Assembly (NCBI GenBank): GCA_049889695.1
Contig: JBMHCX010000018.1
Location: 186,001 to 250,000, forward strand
Length of the DNA: 64,000 nt
DNA from: WTJH01 sp049889695
Lineage (GTDB): Bacteria; Bacteroidota; Bacteroidia; Flavobacteriales; Flavobacteriaceae
Direction: 5' to 3'
Shown: positions 18,683 to 27,591 of the stretch, in pieces
Layout: every line of letters begins with the position of its first letter
Position numbering within the stretch: the stretch's first letter is position 1
Made by a program: the position numbers and the translations under genes
Notes under the pieces: model-generated
Database searches by the model: none
What the model was told of the DNA's origin: nothing
The model's input: only the letters and a program-made list of their open reading frames with translations

Positions 18683-19477
18683 ATGAAAATAGCCATCATT
18701 GGAACCGGAAACTTAGGATTGAGCATCGCTAGAGGCTTATTAATGCATAACAACTACACTCAACTCTATCTTACCAAACGGAATATCGGTACGCTAGAAG
18801 AGTGGACAGAGTACAAAAATGTATTTGTCAGTTCCGATAATGTAGCAGCGATGAAAGCCTCTGACATTATCATTTTCACGGTACAGCCCGGATACTTTGA
18901 AACCGTATTAACCGAAATAACACCTCATTTGACAGACAAACATCACTTGATATCGGCAGTTACAGGCTTTCAAATAGCACGAATGGAATCTATAGTAGGG
19001 TCAGAAACCCCTATTGTTCGGGCAATGCCTAATACTGCTATCGCAGTGGGGGCTTCCATGACTACTTTGTGTCATAATCGTTCGGGAGAAAAAAGTCATG
19101 AAATTGCAGCAGCTATCTTTAAGCACTTGGGACATACCCTAGCCATCCCTGAAGAACATATGCAAGCGGCGACTGTTCTCTGTGCAAGTGGAATTGCTTT
19201 TTGGATGCGACTGATTCGCGCCACTACACAAGGAGGCGTGCAAATGGGCTTCGATGCCAAAGAAGCGATGGAAATGTCTATGCATACCGCTTTGGGTGCG
19301 GCCAAACTCCTGATAGCCTCAGGCAGCCATCCCGAAGAAGAAATCGATCGGGTGACCACCCCAAAAGGATGTACGATCGAAGGACTAAACCAAATGGAAC
19401 ATCAAGGTCTCAGTTCTTCCCTGATTCAGGGACTTATGGCCTCTTTTCATCAAATTAATAATATTCGAAAGGCATGA
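18683..19477 (+). CDS. proC: Pyrroline-5-carboxylate reductase
   Basis: A 264-residue enzyme for the last step of proline synthesis. The N-terminal AIIGTGNLGLSIARGLL binds NAD(P)H, and VRAMPNTAIAVGASMT plus the C-terminal TTPKGCTIEGLNQMEHQG are family signatures. Its presence inside an arginine operon links glutamate semialdehyde or ornithine use to proline. It begins 32 bp after argC and overlaps argD by 4 bp. Confidence 0.95.
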   Translation: MKIAIIGTGNLGLSIARGLLMHNNYTQLYLTKRNIGTLEEWTEYKNVFVSSDNVAAMKASDIIIFTVQPGYFETVLTEITPHLTDKHHLISAVTGFQIARMESIVGSETPIVRAMPNTAIAVGASMTTLCHNRSGEKSHEIAAAIFKHLGHTLAIPEEHMQAATVLCASGIAFWMRLIRATTQGGVQMGFDAKEAMEMSMHTALGAAKLLIASGSHPEEEIDRVTTPKGCTIEGLNQMEHQGLSSSLIQGLMASFHQINNIRKA

Positions 19478-20598
19478 ATTTATTTGATGTTTACCCACTT
19501 TACGATGTAACTCCGCACAAGGCCAAGGATGTCTTTGTCTATGATACCCAGGGAAAAAAATACTTAGATCTCTATGGAGGGCATGCCGTTATTTCAATCG
19601 GTCATCAGCATAGACGATACAAAAGAGCCTTAAAACAACAATTGAATCGAATTGGTTTTTATTCTAATGCTGTTCAAAATCCTCTACAAAAGCAATTAGC
19701 AGACGCCATAGGAAAACTTAGCTGTTTAGATGATTATGAGCTCTTCTTGTGTAGTTCTGGAGCTGAAGCCAATGAAAATGCATTAAAACTGGCGTCCTTT
19801 CATACCGGAAAAAAGCGAATTATAGCCTTTCACAATGGATTCCACGGCCGGACTTCCGCCTGTGTCGCCGCAACTGACAACCCGGCTATCGTGGCTCCGC
19901 TGAACGCACAACAGCAGGTTAGCTTTCTGCCGCTAAACGATTTGGAAAGTGTCGAGAAAGAGCTCGCCAAAGGAGATGTATGTGCCGTGATTTTGGAAGC
20001 TATTCAAGGAGTTGGAGGCTTGGACATGGCAACGTCAGACTTTTGGGAAGGGCTGGAAAAAGTCTGCGAAAAATACGAAACGTGTCTGATAGCCGATGAG
20101 GTACAATCAGGGTTCTCGAGAACAGGAACCTTCTTTGGATTTCAAAAAACGACGGTTCGTCCACATATCATTTCTATGGCCAAAGGCATGGGAAATGGTT
20201 TTCCTGTCGGGGGAATTTTGGTGCGTCCAGACATAAAGGCTAAATACGGACTCCTGGGGACCACTTTCGGAGGAAATCACTTGGCCTGTAGAGCTTCACT
20301 TGCCGTTTGTGAAACGATTGAAAAAGAGAACCTTCAGGACAATGCGCAGAAAATGGGACAGTATTTTAAAGCACGCGCCGCGGAATTGCCACCTATCAAA
20401 AAAATAAAAGGAGAAGGACTTATGCTAGGGATGGAATTCGACTTTGGTGTAGCTGATTTACGAAAACGACTGGTTTACGAAGCTCAAATTTTTACTGGTG
20501 GAAGCAGTAATAAAAACCTTATTCGTATACTCCCCTCCTTAACTATTCAACAAAAACATCTGGATCGTTTATTTAACGTTCTTCATCAATGGCTATAA
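19474..20598 (+). CDS. argD: N-acylornithine aminotransferase
   Basis: A 374-residue PLP-dependent class III aminotransferase. The PLP phosphate region is CSSGAEANENALKLA, ADEVQSGFSRTG holds the Asp that contacts the PLP ring nitrogen, and SMAKGMGNGFPVGG carries the Schiff-base Lys. It converts N-acyl-glutamate semialdehyde to N-acylornithine. It overlaps proC by 4 bp and adjoins the carbamoyltransferase. Confidence 0.95.
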   Translation: MNLFDVYPLYDVTPHKAKDVFVYDTQGKKYLDLYGGHAVISIGHQHRRYKRALKQQLNRIGFYSNAVQNPLQKQLADAIGKLSCLDDYELFLCSSGAEANENALKLASFHTGKKRIIAFHNGFHGRTSACVAATDNPAIVAPLNAQQQVSFLPLNDLESVEKELAKGDVCAVILEAIQGVGGLDMATSDFWEGLEKVCEKYETCLIADEVQSGFSRTGTFFGFQKTTVRPHIISMAKGMGNGFPVGGILVRPDIKAKYGLLGTTFGGNHLACRASLAVCETIEKENLQDNAQKMGQYFKARAAELPPIKKIKGEGLMLGMEFDFGVADLRKRLVYEAQIFTGGSSNKNLIRILPSLTIQQKHLDRLFNVLHQWL

Positions 20599-20600
20599 AT

Positions 20601-21548
20601 ATGCAACACTTCATTACTTTAGACGACCTTCCGAATTGGGAACTCACCTTAACAAACATGCAAGAGCTAAAGGCTGACCCTTCGATCTACAAACATATCG
20701 GCCAGGGGAAAACCATCGGTCTTATATTTTTTAATCCCAGTTTAAGAACACGCCTGAGTACCCAAAAAGCTGCAAAACTTCTTGGTTTCGATGTAATGGT
20801 AATGAATTTTAGCAATGAAGCATGGGCCATTGAGTATGAAGATGGGACAAAAATGGAGGGTATCCGATCGGAGCATGTACGGGAGGCAGCTCAGGTGATG
20901 TCTCAATATTGCGATGTACTCGCCATTCGAGCTTTCGCCAGTTTAACCGATAAAGCAGCAGATGAAGCTGAGCTAGTGCTTCAAAAATTCGCTGCTTTTG
21001 CTTCCATCCCAATCGTGAATATGGAAAGTGCCACGGCTCACCCTCTACAAGCTTTAGCGGATGCACTAACACTAACCGAATTGAACCTTCAGAAAAGACC
21101 TAAAGTTGTCCTCACTTGGGCTCCTCACCCGAAAGCGCTTCCGCATGCCGTTCCGAACTCATTTATTCGAATGATGCGACACATGGACGCCGACTTTACG
21201 ATTTGCAATCCGAAGGGGTATGATCTTAACCCTGCAATTTCCCGAGGGATACCTGTGCTACACGAACAAGAAGAAGCCCTAAAAGATGCGGATATTATCT
21301 ATGCTAAAAATTGGTGCTCCTATGAAGATTATGGAAAAATCCTGCGTAAAGACAGTGAGTGGATGCTGACCGCTGAAAAAATGGAATTAACAAATGAGGC
21401 GAAATTCATGCACTGCCTCCCCATTCGCAGGAATGTAGTGGTTGCAGATGAAGTGTTGGACCACCCAAATTCTATGGTGATAGAACAGGCCAACAATCGA
21501 ACATTTTCGGCTATGGCCATCCTTAAAATGCTTTGTGACCATGGATAA
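20601..21548 (+). CDS. argF': N-succinyl-/N-acetylornithine carbamoyltransferase (predicted succinyl type)
   Basis: A 315-residue transcarbamylase that makes N-acylcitrulline. NPSLRTRLSTQKA is the carbamoyl-phosphate site. TWAPHPKALPHAVPNSF and MHCLPIRRNVVV are characteristic of the acylornithine group rather than plain ornithine carbamoyltransferase. In EGIRSEHVREA the Ser (residue 90 from this start) falls, by my alignment from memory, where Bacteroides fragilis has Pro90 and Xanthomonas has Glu92; Ser or Pro there is associated with succinylornithine use. ATG 20601 lies 2 bp after the argD stop; an in-frame ATG at 20589 would add four residues. Confidence 0.93.
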   Translation: MQHFITLDDLPNWELTLTNMQELKADPSIYKHIGQGKTIGLIFFNPSLRTRLSTQKAAKLLGFDVMVMNFSNEAWAIEYEDGTKMEGIRSEHVREAAQVMSQYCDVLAIRAFASLTDKAADEAELVLQKFAAFASIPIVNMESATAHPLQALADALTLTELNLQKRPKVVLTWAPHPKALPHAVPNSFIRMMRHMDADFTICNPKGYDLNPAISRGIPVLHEQEEALKDADIIYAKNWCSYEDYGKILRKDSEWMLTAEKMELTNEAKFMHCLPIRRNVVVADEVLDHPNSMVIEQANNRTFSAMAILKMLCDHG

Positions 21549-22323
21549 ATTACTCGTTGTTAAGCTTGGCGGAAAAGTCTTGGAGGACGAAGAGTTATTG
21601 CACGATTTCGTCGCCTATTTTGCTGCCTATCCTCAGCCTAAAATTTTAATCCACGGGGGAGGGAAGCAGGCGAGTTCTCTCGCGCAACAAATGGGTGTTA
21701 TCCCTCAAATGATCGACGGAAGAAGAGTCACAGACGGTCCTATGCTGGATATTGCTTTAATGACCTACGCAGGTCTGCTGAATAAAAAACTCGTCGCTCA
21801 AATCAATGCAAAGGAGGAAAAAGCTGTAGGTCTTTGTGGAGCAGATGCCAACTTAATCACGGCACATAAAAGACCTGTGGGAGAAATTGATTACGGTTAT
21901 GTTGGGGATATTCAGTCCGTACAAGCCGAGAACTTTCAGTCGCTCCTTCAGGCAGGTTTAACACCAGTCATTTGCGCGCTTACCCACGATGGGCAAGGAC
22001 AAATACTCAACACCAATGCCGATAGTATTGCCAATGCCATTGCCCAAGCCATGCAGCCCTTTTATGAAGTAGAATTATGGCTCTGTATGGATCTACCCGG
22101 GGTACTTCTCGATATAAATGACCCGGATAGTATCCTAACAGAAATATCAGAGAAGACCTATGAAAACCTAAAAAACGACGGCGTCGTTCACAAGGGTATG
22201 CTCCCTAAATTGGAGGCAGCTTTTGATAGTCTATCGAAAGGAGTACAAACCATTTATATCTCCAATACTACTGCCCTTTTACATCCACAGCATAAGAAAA
22301 CCCAAATTACTTCTACCATATGA
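21541..22323 (+). CDS. argB: N-acylglutamate kinase
   Basis: A 260-residue amino-acid kinase. The N-terminal LLVVKLGGKVLEDEELL and ILIHGGGKQASSLAQQ bind ATP and the acyl-amino acid; LNTNADSIANAIAQAM and VVHKGMLPKLEAAFDSL are conserved C-terminal parts. It phosphorylates the N-acylglutamate. I place the start at ATG 21541, inside the end of the carbamoyltransferase gene; an in-frame GTG at 21535 is possible. It overlaps argE by 4 bp. There is no N-terminal arginine-sensing helix, so feedback control may be weak (inference). Confidence 0.95.
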   Translation: MDKLLVVKLGGKVLEDEELLHDFVAYFAAYPQPKILIHGGGKQASSLAQQMGVIPQMIDGRRVTDGPMLDIALMTYAGLLNKKLVAQINAKEEKAVGLCGADANLITAHKRPVGEIDYGYVGDIQSVQAENFQSLLQAGLTPVICALTHDGQGQILNTNADSIANAIAQAMQPFYEVELWLCMDLPGVLLDINDPDSILTEISEKTYENLKNDGVVHKGMLPKLEAAFDSLSKGVQTIYISNTTALLHPQHKKTQITSTI

Positions 22324-23372
22324 AAACTTTATCTCAATATTCTATTGAATTGCTTCAATCCATGATAGAGACGCAATCTTTTTCTGGAGAAGAACAACAA
22401 ACCGCCAACTTAATTGAAAACTGGCTTGACCAACGCGGTATCCCTTCCACCCGAATTCACAATAATATAATAGCCGTAAATAAACACGAAGACCCCACCA
22501 AACCCTATATATTATTAAACTCACATCACGACACGGTTCGCCCTAACAAAGCCTACACCAAAGATCCTTTCAAAGCTATTCTTGAAGATGGAAAACTGTA
22601 TGGATTGGGGAGCAATGATGCCGGTGGAGCTTTGGTAAGTTTACTCGCCGTGTTTAGTCATTTTTATGATCGAAAAGACTTGCAATACAATCTGATGATA
22701 GCCGCGACTGGTGAAGAGGAAAATTCTGGGTCCAAAGGACTCAAAGGGATTTTAAAGGAACTCCCTCCCTTCGATTTTGCCATTGTGGGCGAGCCTACTC
22801 TTATGGAATTGGCCATTGCCGAAAAAGGATTAGTTGTCTTCGATTGTTACCTTCATGGAACCCCTAGTCATGCTGCTCACCCCAATGAAGACAACCCAAT
22901 AGACAAAATCCCGCAGCTTATCCAGTGGTTTCACAATTTAACATTTGACAAATCCTCAGAGACTCTGGGAGATGTAAAACTGACCATTACGGAAGTTCAT
23001 GCGGGTAAACAACATAATGCAGTGCCTGAAAAGGTTCATATGGTGGTAGATGTCCGCGTCAATGACTGTTACAGTAACGCAGCTATTGAAAAGATCCTAT
23101 CACAAGCCCCATGTGAAGTAAATGCTCGCTCTTTAGACCTCAACTCATCCTCCATTGCCAAAGAGCACCCCATAGTTCAGGCAGGAATACAATTGGGCCG
23201 AAAAACCTATGGTTCCCCTACCCTCTCAGATCAGGCGGCGCTGAGCTGTCCATCGTTGAAGTTAGGCCCCGGGGATTCGACTCGTTCCCATACTGCCGAT
23301 GAATATATTTACACCAAAGAAATTGAGGACGCCATCCCAATCTATATATCCATGTTAAATTCAATTCTATAG
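22320..23372 (+). CDS. argE: M20-family deacylase (ArgE-like, acts on N-acylcitrulline or N-acylornithine)
   Basis: A 350-residue zinc peptidase-fold hydrolase. Metal ligands and catalytic acids are visible in NSHHDTVRP, GLGSNDAGGAL and ATGEEENSGSKG, with a dimerisation domain in the middle and the late His in GDSTRSHTADEY. Because the operon carries an acylornithine carbamoyltransferase, the physiological substrate should be N-acylcitrulline, giving citrulline for ArgG. It overlaps argB by 4 bp. Confidence 0.92.
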   Translation: MKTLSQYSIELLQSMIETQSFSGEEQQTANLIENWLDQRGIPSTRIHNNIIAVNKHEDPTKPYILLNSHHDTVRPNKAYTKDPFKAILEDGKLYGLGSNDAGGALVSLLAVFSHFYDRKDLQYNLMIAATGEEENSGSKGLKGILKELPPFDFAIVGEPTLMELAIAEKGLVVFDCYLHGTPSHAAHPNEDNPIDKIPQLIQWFHNLTFDKSSETLGDVKLTITEVHAGKQHNAVPEKVHMVVDVRVNDCYSNAAIEKILSQAPCEVNARSLDLNSSSIAKEHPIVQAGIQLGRKTYGSPTLSDQAALSCPSLKLGPGDSTRSHTADEYIYTKEIEDAIPIYISMLNSIL

Positions 23373-23376
23373 ACCG

Positions 23377-24681
23377 ATGAAACTTTGGCAAAAAAAATCC
23401 AGCAGCATAGACGACAAAATTGAAGCCTTTACAGTGGGCGACGATCGCTTGTGGGATCAGCGACTAATCCCCTACGACCTAAAGGCCTCGGCTGCACATG
23501 CCCAGATGCTAGGAGAAGTAGGACTGATCAGTCAAGCAGAAGCACAACAATTACAAGATACCCTGGCGATTTTCAGCGAAGAATATGAGGCTGGAACATT
23601 TGTCATAGAGGAGCAGTTTGAAGACATGCATTCTAAAATAGAGTTTGAACTGATTGAACGTCTTGGCGATACTGGTAAAAAAATACATTTAGCGCGCTCG
23701 AGAAACGATCAAGTTTTGGTGGCTTTACAACTCTATTTTAAAGATGCTATTTCAACAATAAGCGAAGCAACAGCCCAACTGTTTGAAAGATTAATCGGTC
23801 TTGCGGATGAACATCAAGAGGTAGCTCTTCCTGGCTATACTCATCTACAGATTGCTATGCCGTCTTCTTTCGGATTGTGGTTCTCTGCTTATGCAGAAAG
23901 TCTGATCGACGATCTACAGATTTTAGCAGCTGCCCAAAGAGTCAATGACCAAAATCCATTGGGGAGTGCCGCAGGCTATGGCAGTTCTTTTCCGATCGAC
24001 CGGAAAAGAACAACAGAGTTAATGGCCTTTGAAACACTAAAATACAATGTAGTGGCTGCCCAAATGAGTCGTGGGAAAATCGAAAAAATTCTTGCTCAAG
24101 CAATGGCAAATATAGCCGAAACGCTTTCCCGTTTTGCTGCTGATATTTGTTTGTATATGAGTCAGAATATGGACTTTATCAGTTTTCCAGAAGATATTAC
24201 CACGGGCTCTAGTATAATGCCGCACAAAAAAAATCCGGATGTGTTTGAACTGATCCGAGGAAAATGCAACAGTCTACAGGCACTTCCGAACCAGTTAACC
24301 TTAATGAAAACCAACCTTCCAAGCGGCTATCACCGTGAAATGCAATTGTTTAAAGGCCCTATATTGGCAGGTATTGACCAACTGCTTGATTGCCTAACGC
24401 TACTGGAGTACAGCTTAAAAAATATTCGTGTTCGAACTGATATTTTAGAAGATCCCATGTATCAATACCTCTTTACGGTAGATGCAATTAACACAAAAAT
24501 TCAGTCGGGAATTCCATTTAGGGATGCCTATCAGCAAGTGGGCGATGCCGTTAATCAGGGACAATTTGAAGCACCAGAAGGGCTTCATCATACCCATGAA
24601 GGGAGCTTGGGGAATTTGTGTTTAACAGAAATAAAACAGAAATTTGAAAACCTCTACAGGGAAATGAATAGCCGCCCATGA
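23377..24681 (+). CDS. argH: Argininosuccinate lyase
   Basis: A 434-residue member of the fumarase/aspartase superfamily that releases arginine and fumarate. HLARSRNDQVLVALQLY and the signature GSSIMPHKKNPDVFELIRGK are present. It starts 4 bp after argE and overlaps the next gene by 4 bp. It completes the pathway encoded by the operon. Confidence 0.96.
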   Translation: MKLWQKKSSSIDDKIEAFTVGDDRLWDQRLIPYDLKASAAHAQMLGEVGLISQAEAQQLQDTLAIFSEEYEAGTFVIEEQFEDMHSKIEFELIERLGDTGKKIHLARSRNDQVLVALQLYFKDAISTISEATAQLFERLIGLADEHQEVALPGYTHLQIAMPSSFGLWFSAYAESLIDDLQILAAAQRVNDQNPLGSAAGYGSSFPIDRKRTTELMAFETLKYNVVAAQMSRGKIEKILAQAMANIAETLSRFAADICLYMSQNMDFISFPEDITTGSSIMPHKKNPDVFELIRGKCNSLQALPNQLTLMKTNLPSGYHREMQLFKGPILAGIDQLLDCLTLLEYSLKNIRVRTDILEDPMYQYLFTVDAINTKIQSGIPFRDAYQQVGDAVNQGQFEAPEGLHHTHEGSLGNLCLTEIKQKFENLYREMNSRP

Positions 24682-25742
24682 TATCCCAACGGATCTACTT
24701 CTTAGATGCTTTACGTGCATTTGCTATATTGATGATGCTGCAAGGGCATTTTATCAGCGGACTGATGGAGAGCAACCCTGCTATCCAAGCATCGGACGTG
24801 TATTATTGGTGGGACTATTGCAGAGGATTTACAGCCCCTGTTTTTTTTACCATAACCGGCTGGGTATTCACCCATCTATTGCTAAAAGCTGACCTAAAAG
24901 GAGGGGTAAATCCCAGGATCCGTAAGGGAATTCGACGCAGTATAGAGCTACTCATATGGGGGTATTTATTGCGGCTAAATCTGCCGATGCTTTTTCGAGG
25001 TCAGATCAACTCCTCTTTTTGGCAACCAGATGTATTACAAATCATTGGTTTAGGAATACTATTTGTTCTAGGAATACACCAACTCTTATCGACAAAAACC
25101 AACCTGAGGGCTTTTGTGTTTCTGAGTCTAGGACTTGTAATCTTTTTTACTGAGCCCTTGTATAGCGGAACCGATTTAAGCTTCCTCCCGAAAGGAATAG
25201 CCGGTTATTTTTTCAAAGGTAATAGGGGGGTCTTTTATCTTTTTCCTTGGTTAGGATATGTCGCAATTGGTGCGTTTCTGGGGCATCTTTTCTTGGAACT
25301 TGAAAAAAAACATTATCGCTTTTGGGCAGGAATCTTATTTACCCTAGGTGGACTACTGGTCTATTATTCGAGTAGTTGGTGGATGTATCTAAACCTGTGG
25401 TTCCCGGGCGAGCTGATGAAAGATGTAGCCTACAACAACTATTTGTTTATCCGCTTGGGAAATGTGTTTATTCTATTTGCACTTTTTATGTGGTTCGAAC
25501 ATCTCCTCCGACACAAAATTTGGCAGCAAATCGGAACAAATACATTGTGGATGTATGTACTCCACTATTTTGTTTTGTATGGAAGCCTAACCGGAATAGG
25601 TTTGTATAAGTTTTATCGAAAAAGTCTAAGCCCCACCGAAGCGATCGGAGGGGCAGTTGCTTTTATTGTTCTAATTAGCCTTGTAGTGTTGCTCCTTAAA
25701 CCGCACTTAAATATGAAGCGGACGATTTTCCGTCGCCGCTAA
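24678..25742 (+). CDS. DUF1624/heparan-alpha-glucosaminide acetyltransferase-like membrane protein
   Basis: A 354-residue polytopic membrane protein, about ten hydrophobic segments. The opening RIYFLDALRAFAILMMLQGH holds the Asp and His typical of the DUF1624 branch of membrane acyltransferases, which move acetyl groups from cytosolic acetyl-CoA to an extracytoplasmic sugar. The substrate here is unknown. It overlaps argH by 4 bp, so it is cotranscribed with the arginine operon, although no functional link is obvious. Its last 36 bp overlap the end of the convergent lpdA gene. Confidence 0.8.
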   Translation: MISQRIYFLDALRAFAILMMLQGHFISGLMESNPAIQASDVYYWWDYCRGFTAPVFFTITGWVFTHLLLKADLKGGVNPRIRKGIRRSIELLIWGYLLRLNLPMLFRGQINSSFWQPDVLQIIGLGILFVLGIHQLLSTKTNLRAFVFLSLGLVIFFTEPLYSGTDLSFLPKGIAGYFFKGNRGVFYLFPWLGYVAIGAFLGHLFLELEKKHYRFWAGILFTLGGLLVYYSSSWWMYLNLWFPGELMKDVAYNNYLFIRLGNVFILFALFMWFEHLLRHKIWQQIGTNTLWMYVLHYFVLYGSLTGIGLYKFYRKSLSPTEAIGGAVAFIVLISLVVLLLKPHLNMKRTIFRRR

Positions 25743-27107
25743 GGCCGCTTCTTTGATGGCTTCGGCATAGGTCGGATGTGAGTGACTCATACGCGAAATA
25801 TCTTCTGCAGACGCACGGAACTCCATGGCCGTAACCGCCTCGGCTATCAGGTCGGCAGCACGTGCTCCGATCATATGTACGCCTAAAACTTCATCGGTTT
25901 GTTTGTCGGCCAAGATTTTGATGAACCCATCGGTATCCATACTCGCACGAGCTCTTCCCAGTGCGCGCATGGGGAACTGACCTGATTTATAGGCAATTCC
26001 GGCAGCTTTCAGCTCTTCTTCTGTTTTTCCTACTGCAGCTACTTCCGGCCAAGTGTAAATGACATTCGGAATAAGATTATAATCGATATGCGGTTTTTGC
26101 CCCGCTAAGAATTCAGCAACCATAACACCTTCCTCTTCTGCCTTGTGGGCAAGCATTGCCCCGCGTACGACATCGCCTATAGCGTAGATATTAGGGGCTG
26201 TTGTCTGTAAATGATCGTTTACCTGAACTCTTCCTCTATCATCAAGAGTTACGCCCGCTGCATCGGCCTGAAGACCTTCTGTGAATGGGCGTCTTCCGAC
26301 AGAAACTAGGCAGTAGTCTCCAGCAAAGCTAACTGTGTTTCCTTTTTTATCTAAGGCTTCTACTGTCACTTCGTCTCCTTTTCGCTCTACTTTTTGGACT
26401 TGGTGGGAAGTAAAAAACTTCACTCCTTGCTTCTTCATCACTTTCGTCAATTCTTTTGAAAGGGAGGCATCCATCACAGAGGCAATTCTGTCCGCATATT
26501 CTACAACCGACACCTCAGCTCCTAAACGGCGATATACCTGCCCTAATTCAAGGCCTATTACACCGCCTCCAATAACGACAAGGTGCTTGGGAATCTCCGT
26601 CAGAGATAGCGCTTCGGTAGATGTAATGACACGTTCTTTATCCACTTTTATAAAAGGGAGGTTTGCAGGTTTGGATCCTGTAGCAATAATGCTGTGTTTT
26701 GCTTTAATTTCTTGTTTTTTATCTCCGACCACCTCTATGGTTTGGGCATCTTTAAATCGACCTAAACCATGGAAAACTTCAATTTTATTCTTGTCCATAA
26801 GATAGTCTATCCCCTTAGTAGTTTGTTCTACTACAGCGGCTTTTCGAGCGATCATTTGTTGAAAATTGACTTTAATTTCCCCGTCGATTTCGATTCCGTG
26901 GGTAGCAAAGTGCTTCTGTGCATCTTCAAAATGATGAGAAGAGTCTAAAAGCGATTTGGAGGGAATACAGCCAACATTTAAGCAAGTTCCTCCAAGGGTA
27001 TTATATTTTTCAATCAGAGCGGTCTTCATCCCCAACTGAGCACAACGAATTGCGGCTACATATCCTCCAGGACCTGAGCCAATAACAGCGACGTCAAAAG
27101 TATTCAT
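25707..27107 (-). CDS. lpdA: Dihydrolipoyl dehydrogenase
   Basis: A 466-residue FAD-dependent disulfide oxidoreductase (E3 of 2-oxoacid dehydrogenases and the glycine system). The N-terminal VIGSGPGGYVAAIR binds FAD; GGTCLNVGCIPSKSLL has the redox Cys pair; VVIGGGVIGLELG binds NAD; HSHPTYAEAIKEAA holds the C-terminal His-Glu pair. ATG 27107 gives MNTFDVAVIG at the FAD fold; an upstream in-frame TTG at 27140 would add an unneeded tail. No other 2-oxoacid dehydrogenase gene is adjacent. Confidence 0.96.
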   Translation of the reverse strand: MNTFDVAVIGSGPGGYVAAIRCAQLGMKTALIEKYNTLGGTCLNVGCIPSKSLLDSSHHFEDAQKHFATHGIEIDGEIKVNFQQMIARKAAVVEQTTKGIDYLMDKNKIEVFHGLGRFKDAQTIEVVGDKKQEIKAKHSIIATGSKPANLPFIKVDKERVITSTEALSLTEIPKHLVVIGGGVIGLELGQVYRRLGAEVSVVEYADRIASVMDASLSKELTKVMKKQGVKFFTSHQVQKVERKGDEVTVEALDKKGNTVSFAGDYCLVSVGRRPFTEGLQADAAGVTLDDRGRVQVNDHLQTTAPNIYAIGDVVRGAMLAHKAEEEGVMVAEFLAGQKPHIDYNLIPNVIYTWPEVAAVGKTEEELKAAGIAYKSGQFPMRALGRARASMDTDGFIKILADKQTDEVLGVHMIGARAADLIAEAVTAMEFRASAEDISRMSHSHPTYAEAIKEAALAATENRPLHI

Positions 27108-27208
27108 GAGATAATTAATGGTTTCTATACGAAGGTACAAATGTTTTGTGACCCTTGTTAATCATTGGGAAAGGTTTCGTAACTTTTAGAGTAATTAAAC
27201 CCAGTCTT

Positions 27209-27523
27209 ATGATGTTCTTTAACACCGTGATTTCCTTTTTAAAAGATCGAGAATACAGAAACTTGTTGAAGGTAACGGCTTTCTTCATCTCTATTGGCAC
27301 GATTGTCTACCATTACATTGAAGGATGGAGTTGGATCGATTCTGCCTATTTTTCTATCATTACTTTAACTACTATTGGTTATGGAGATTTTTCGCCTCAA
27401 ACAACTTTTGGGAAACTTTTCACCATCTTTTACATCCTGGTTGGTATTGGCGTAATTCTTGGCTTCATCAATACCGTTTACCTGCATTATCAGAAGGCGC
27501 GTCAGGGCCGAAAAACGCCTTAA
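27209..27523 (+). CDS. Small two-TM potassium channel protein
   Basis: A protein of about 104 residues with two transmembrane helices flanking a pore loop. LTTIGYGDFSPQT is the K+ selectivity filter (TxGYGD). A short basic tail ends the protein, with no cytosolic RCK/TrkA_N domain, so gating must come from elsewhere. The frame opens at TTG 27155, but ATG 27209 (or 27212) is the more likely start. TTG 27155-27157 and TAACTTTT 27180-27187 resemble a Bacteroidota promoter and would sit just before that start. Confidence 0.85.
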   Translation: MMFFNTVISFLKDREYRNLLKVTAFFISIGTIVYHYIEGWSWIDSAYFSIITLTTIGYGDFSPQTTFGKLFTIFYILVGIGVILGFINTVYLHYQKARQGRKTP

Positions 27524-27591
27524 CGACCAAACATCAACTCCTTTGATCGGGGCTAAAAAAGACTTACTTTAGGCGCTTATAGATAAACGGT

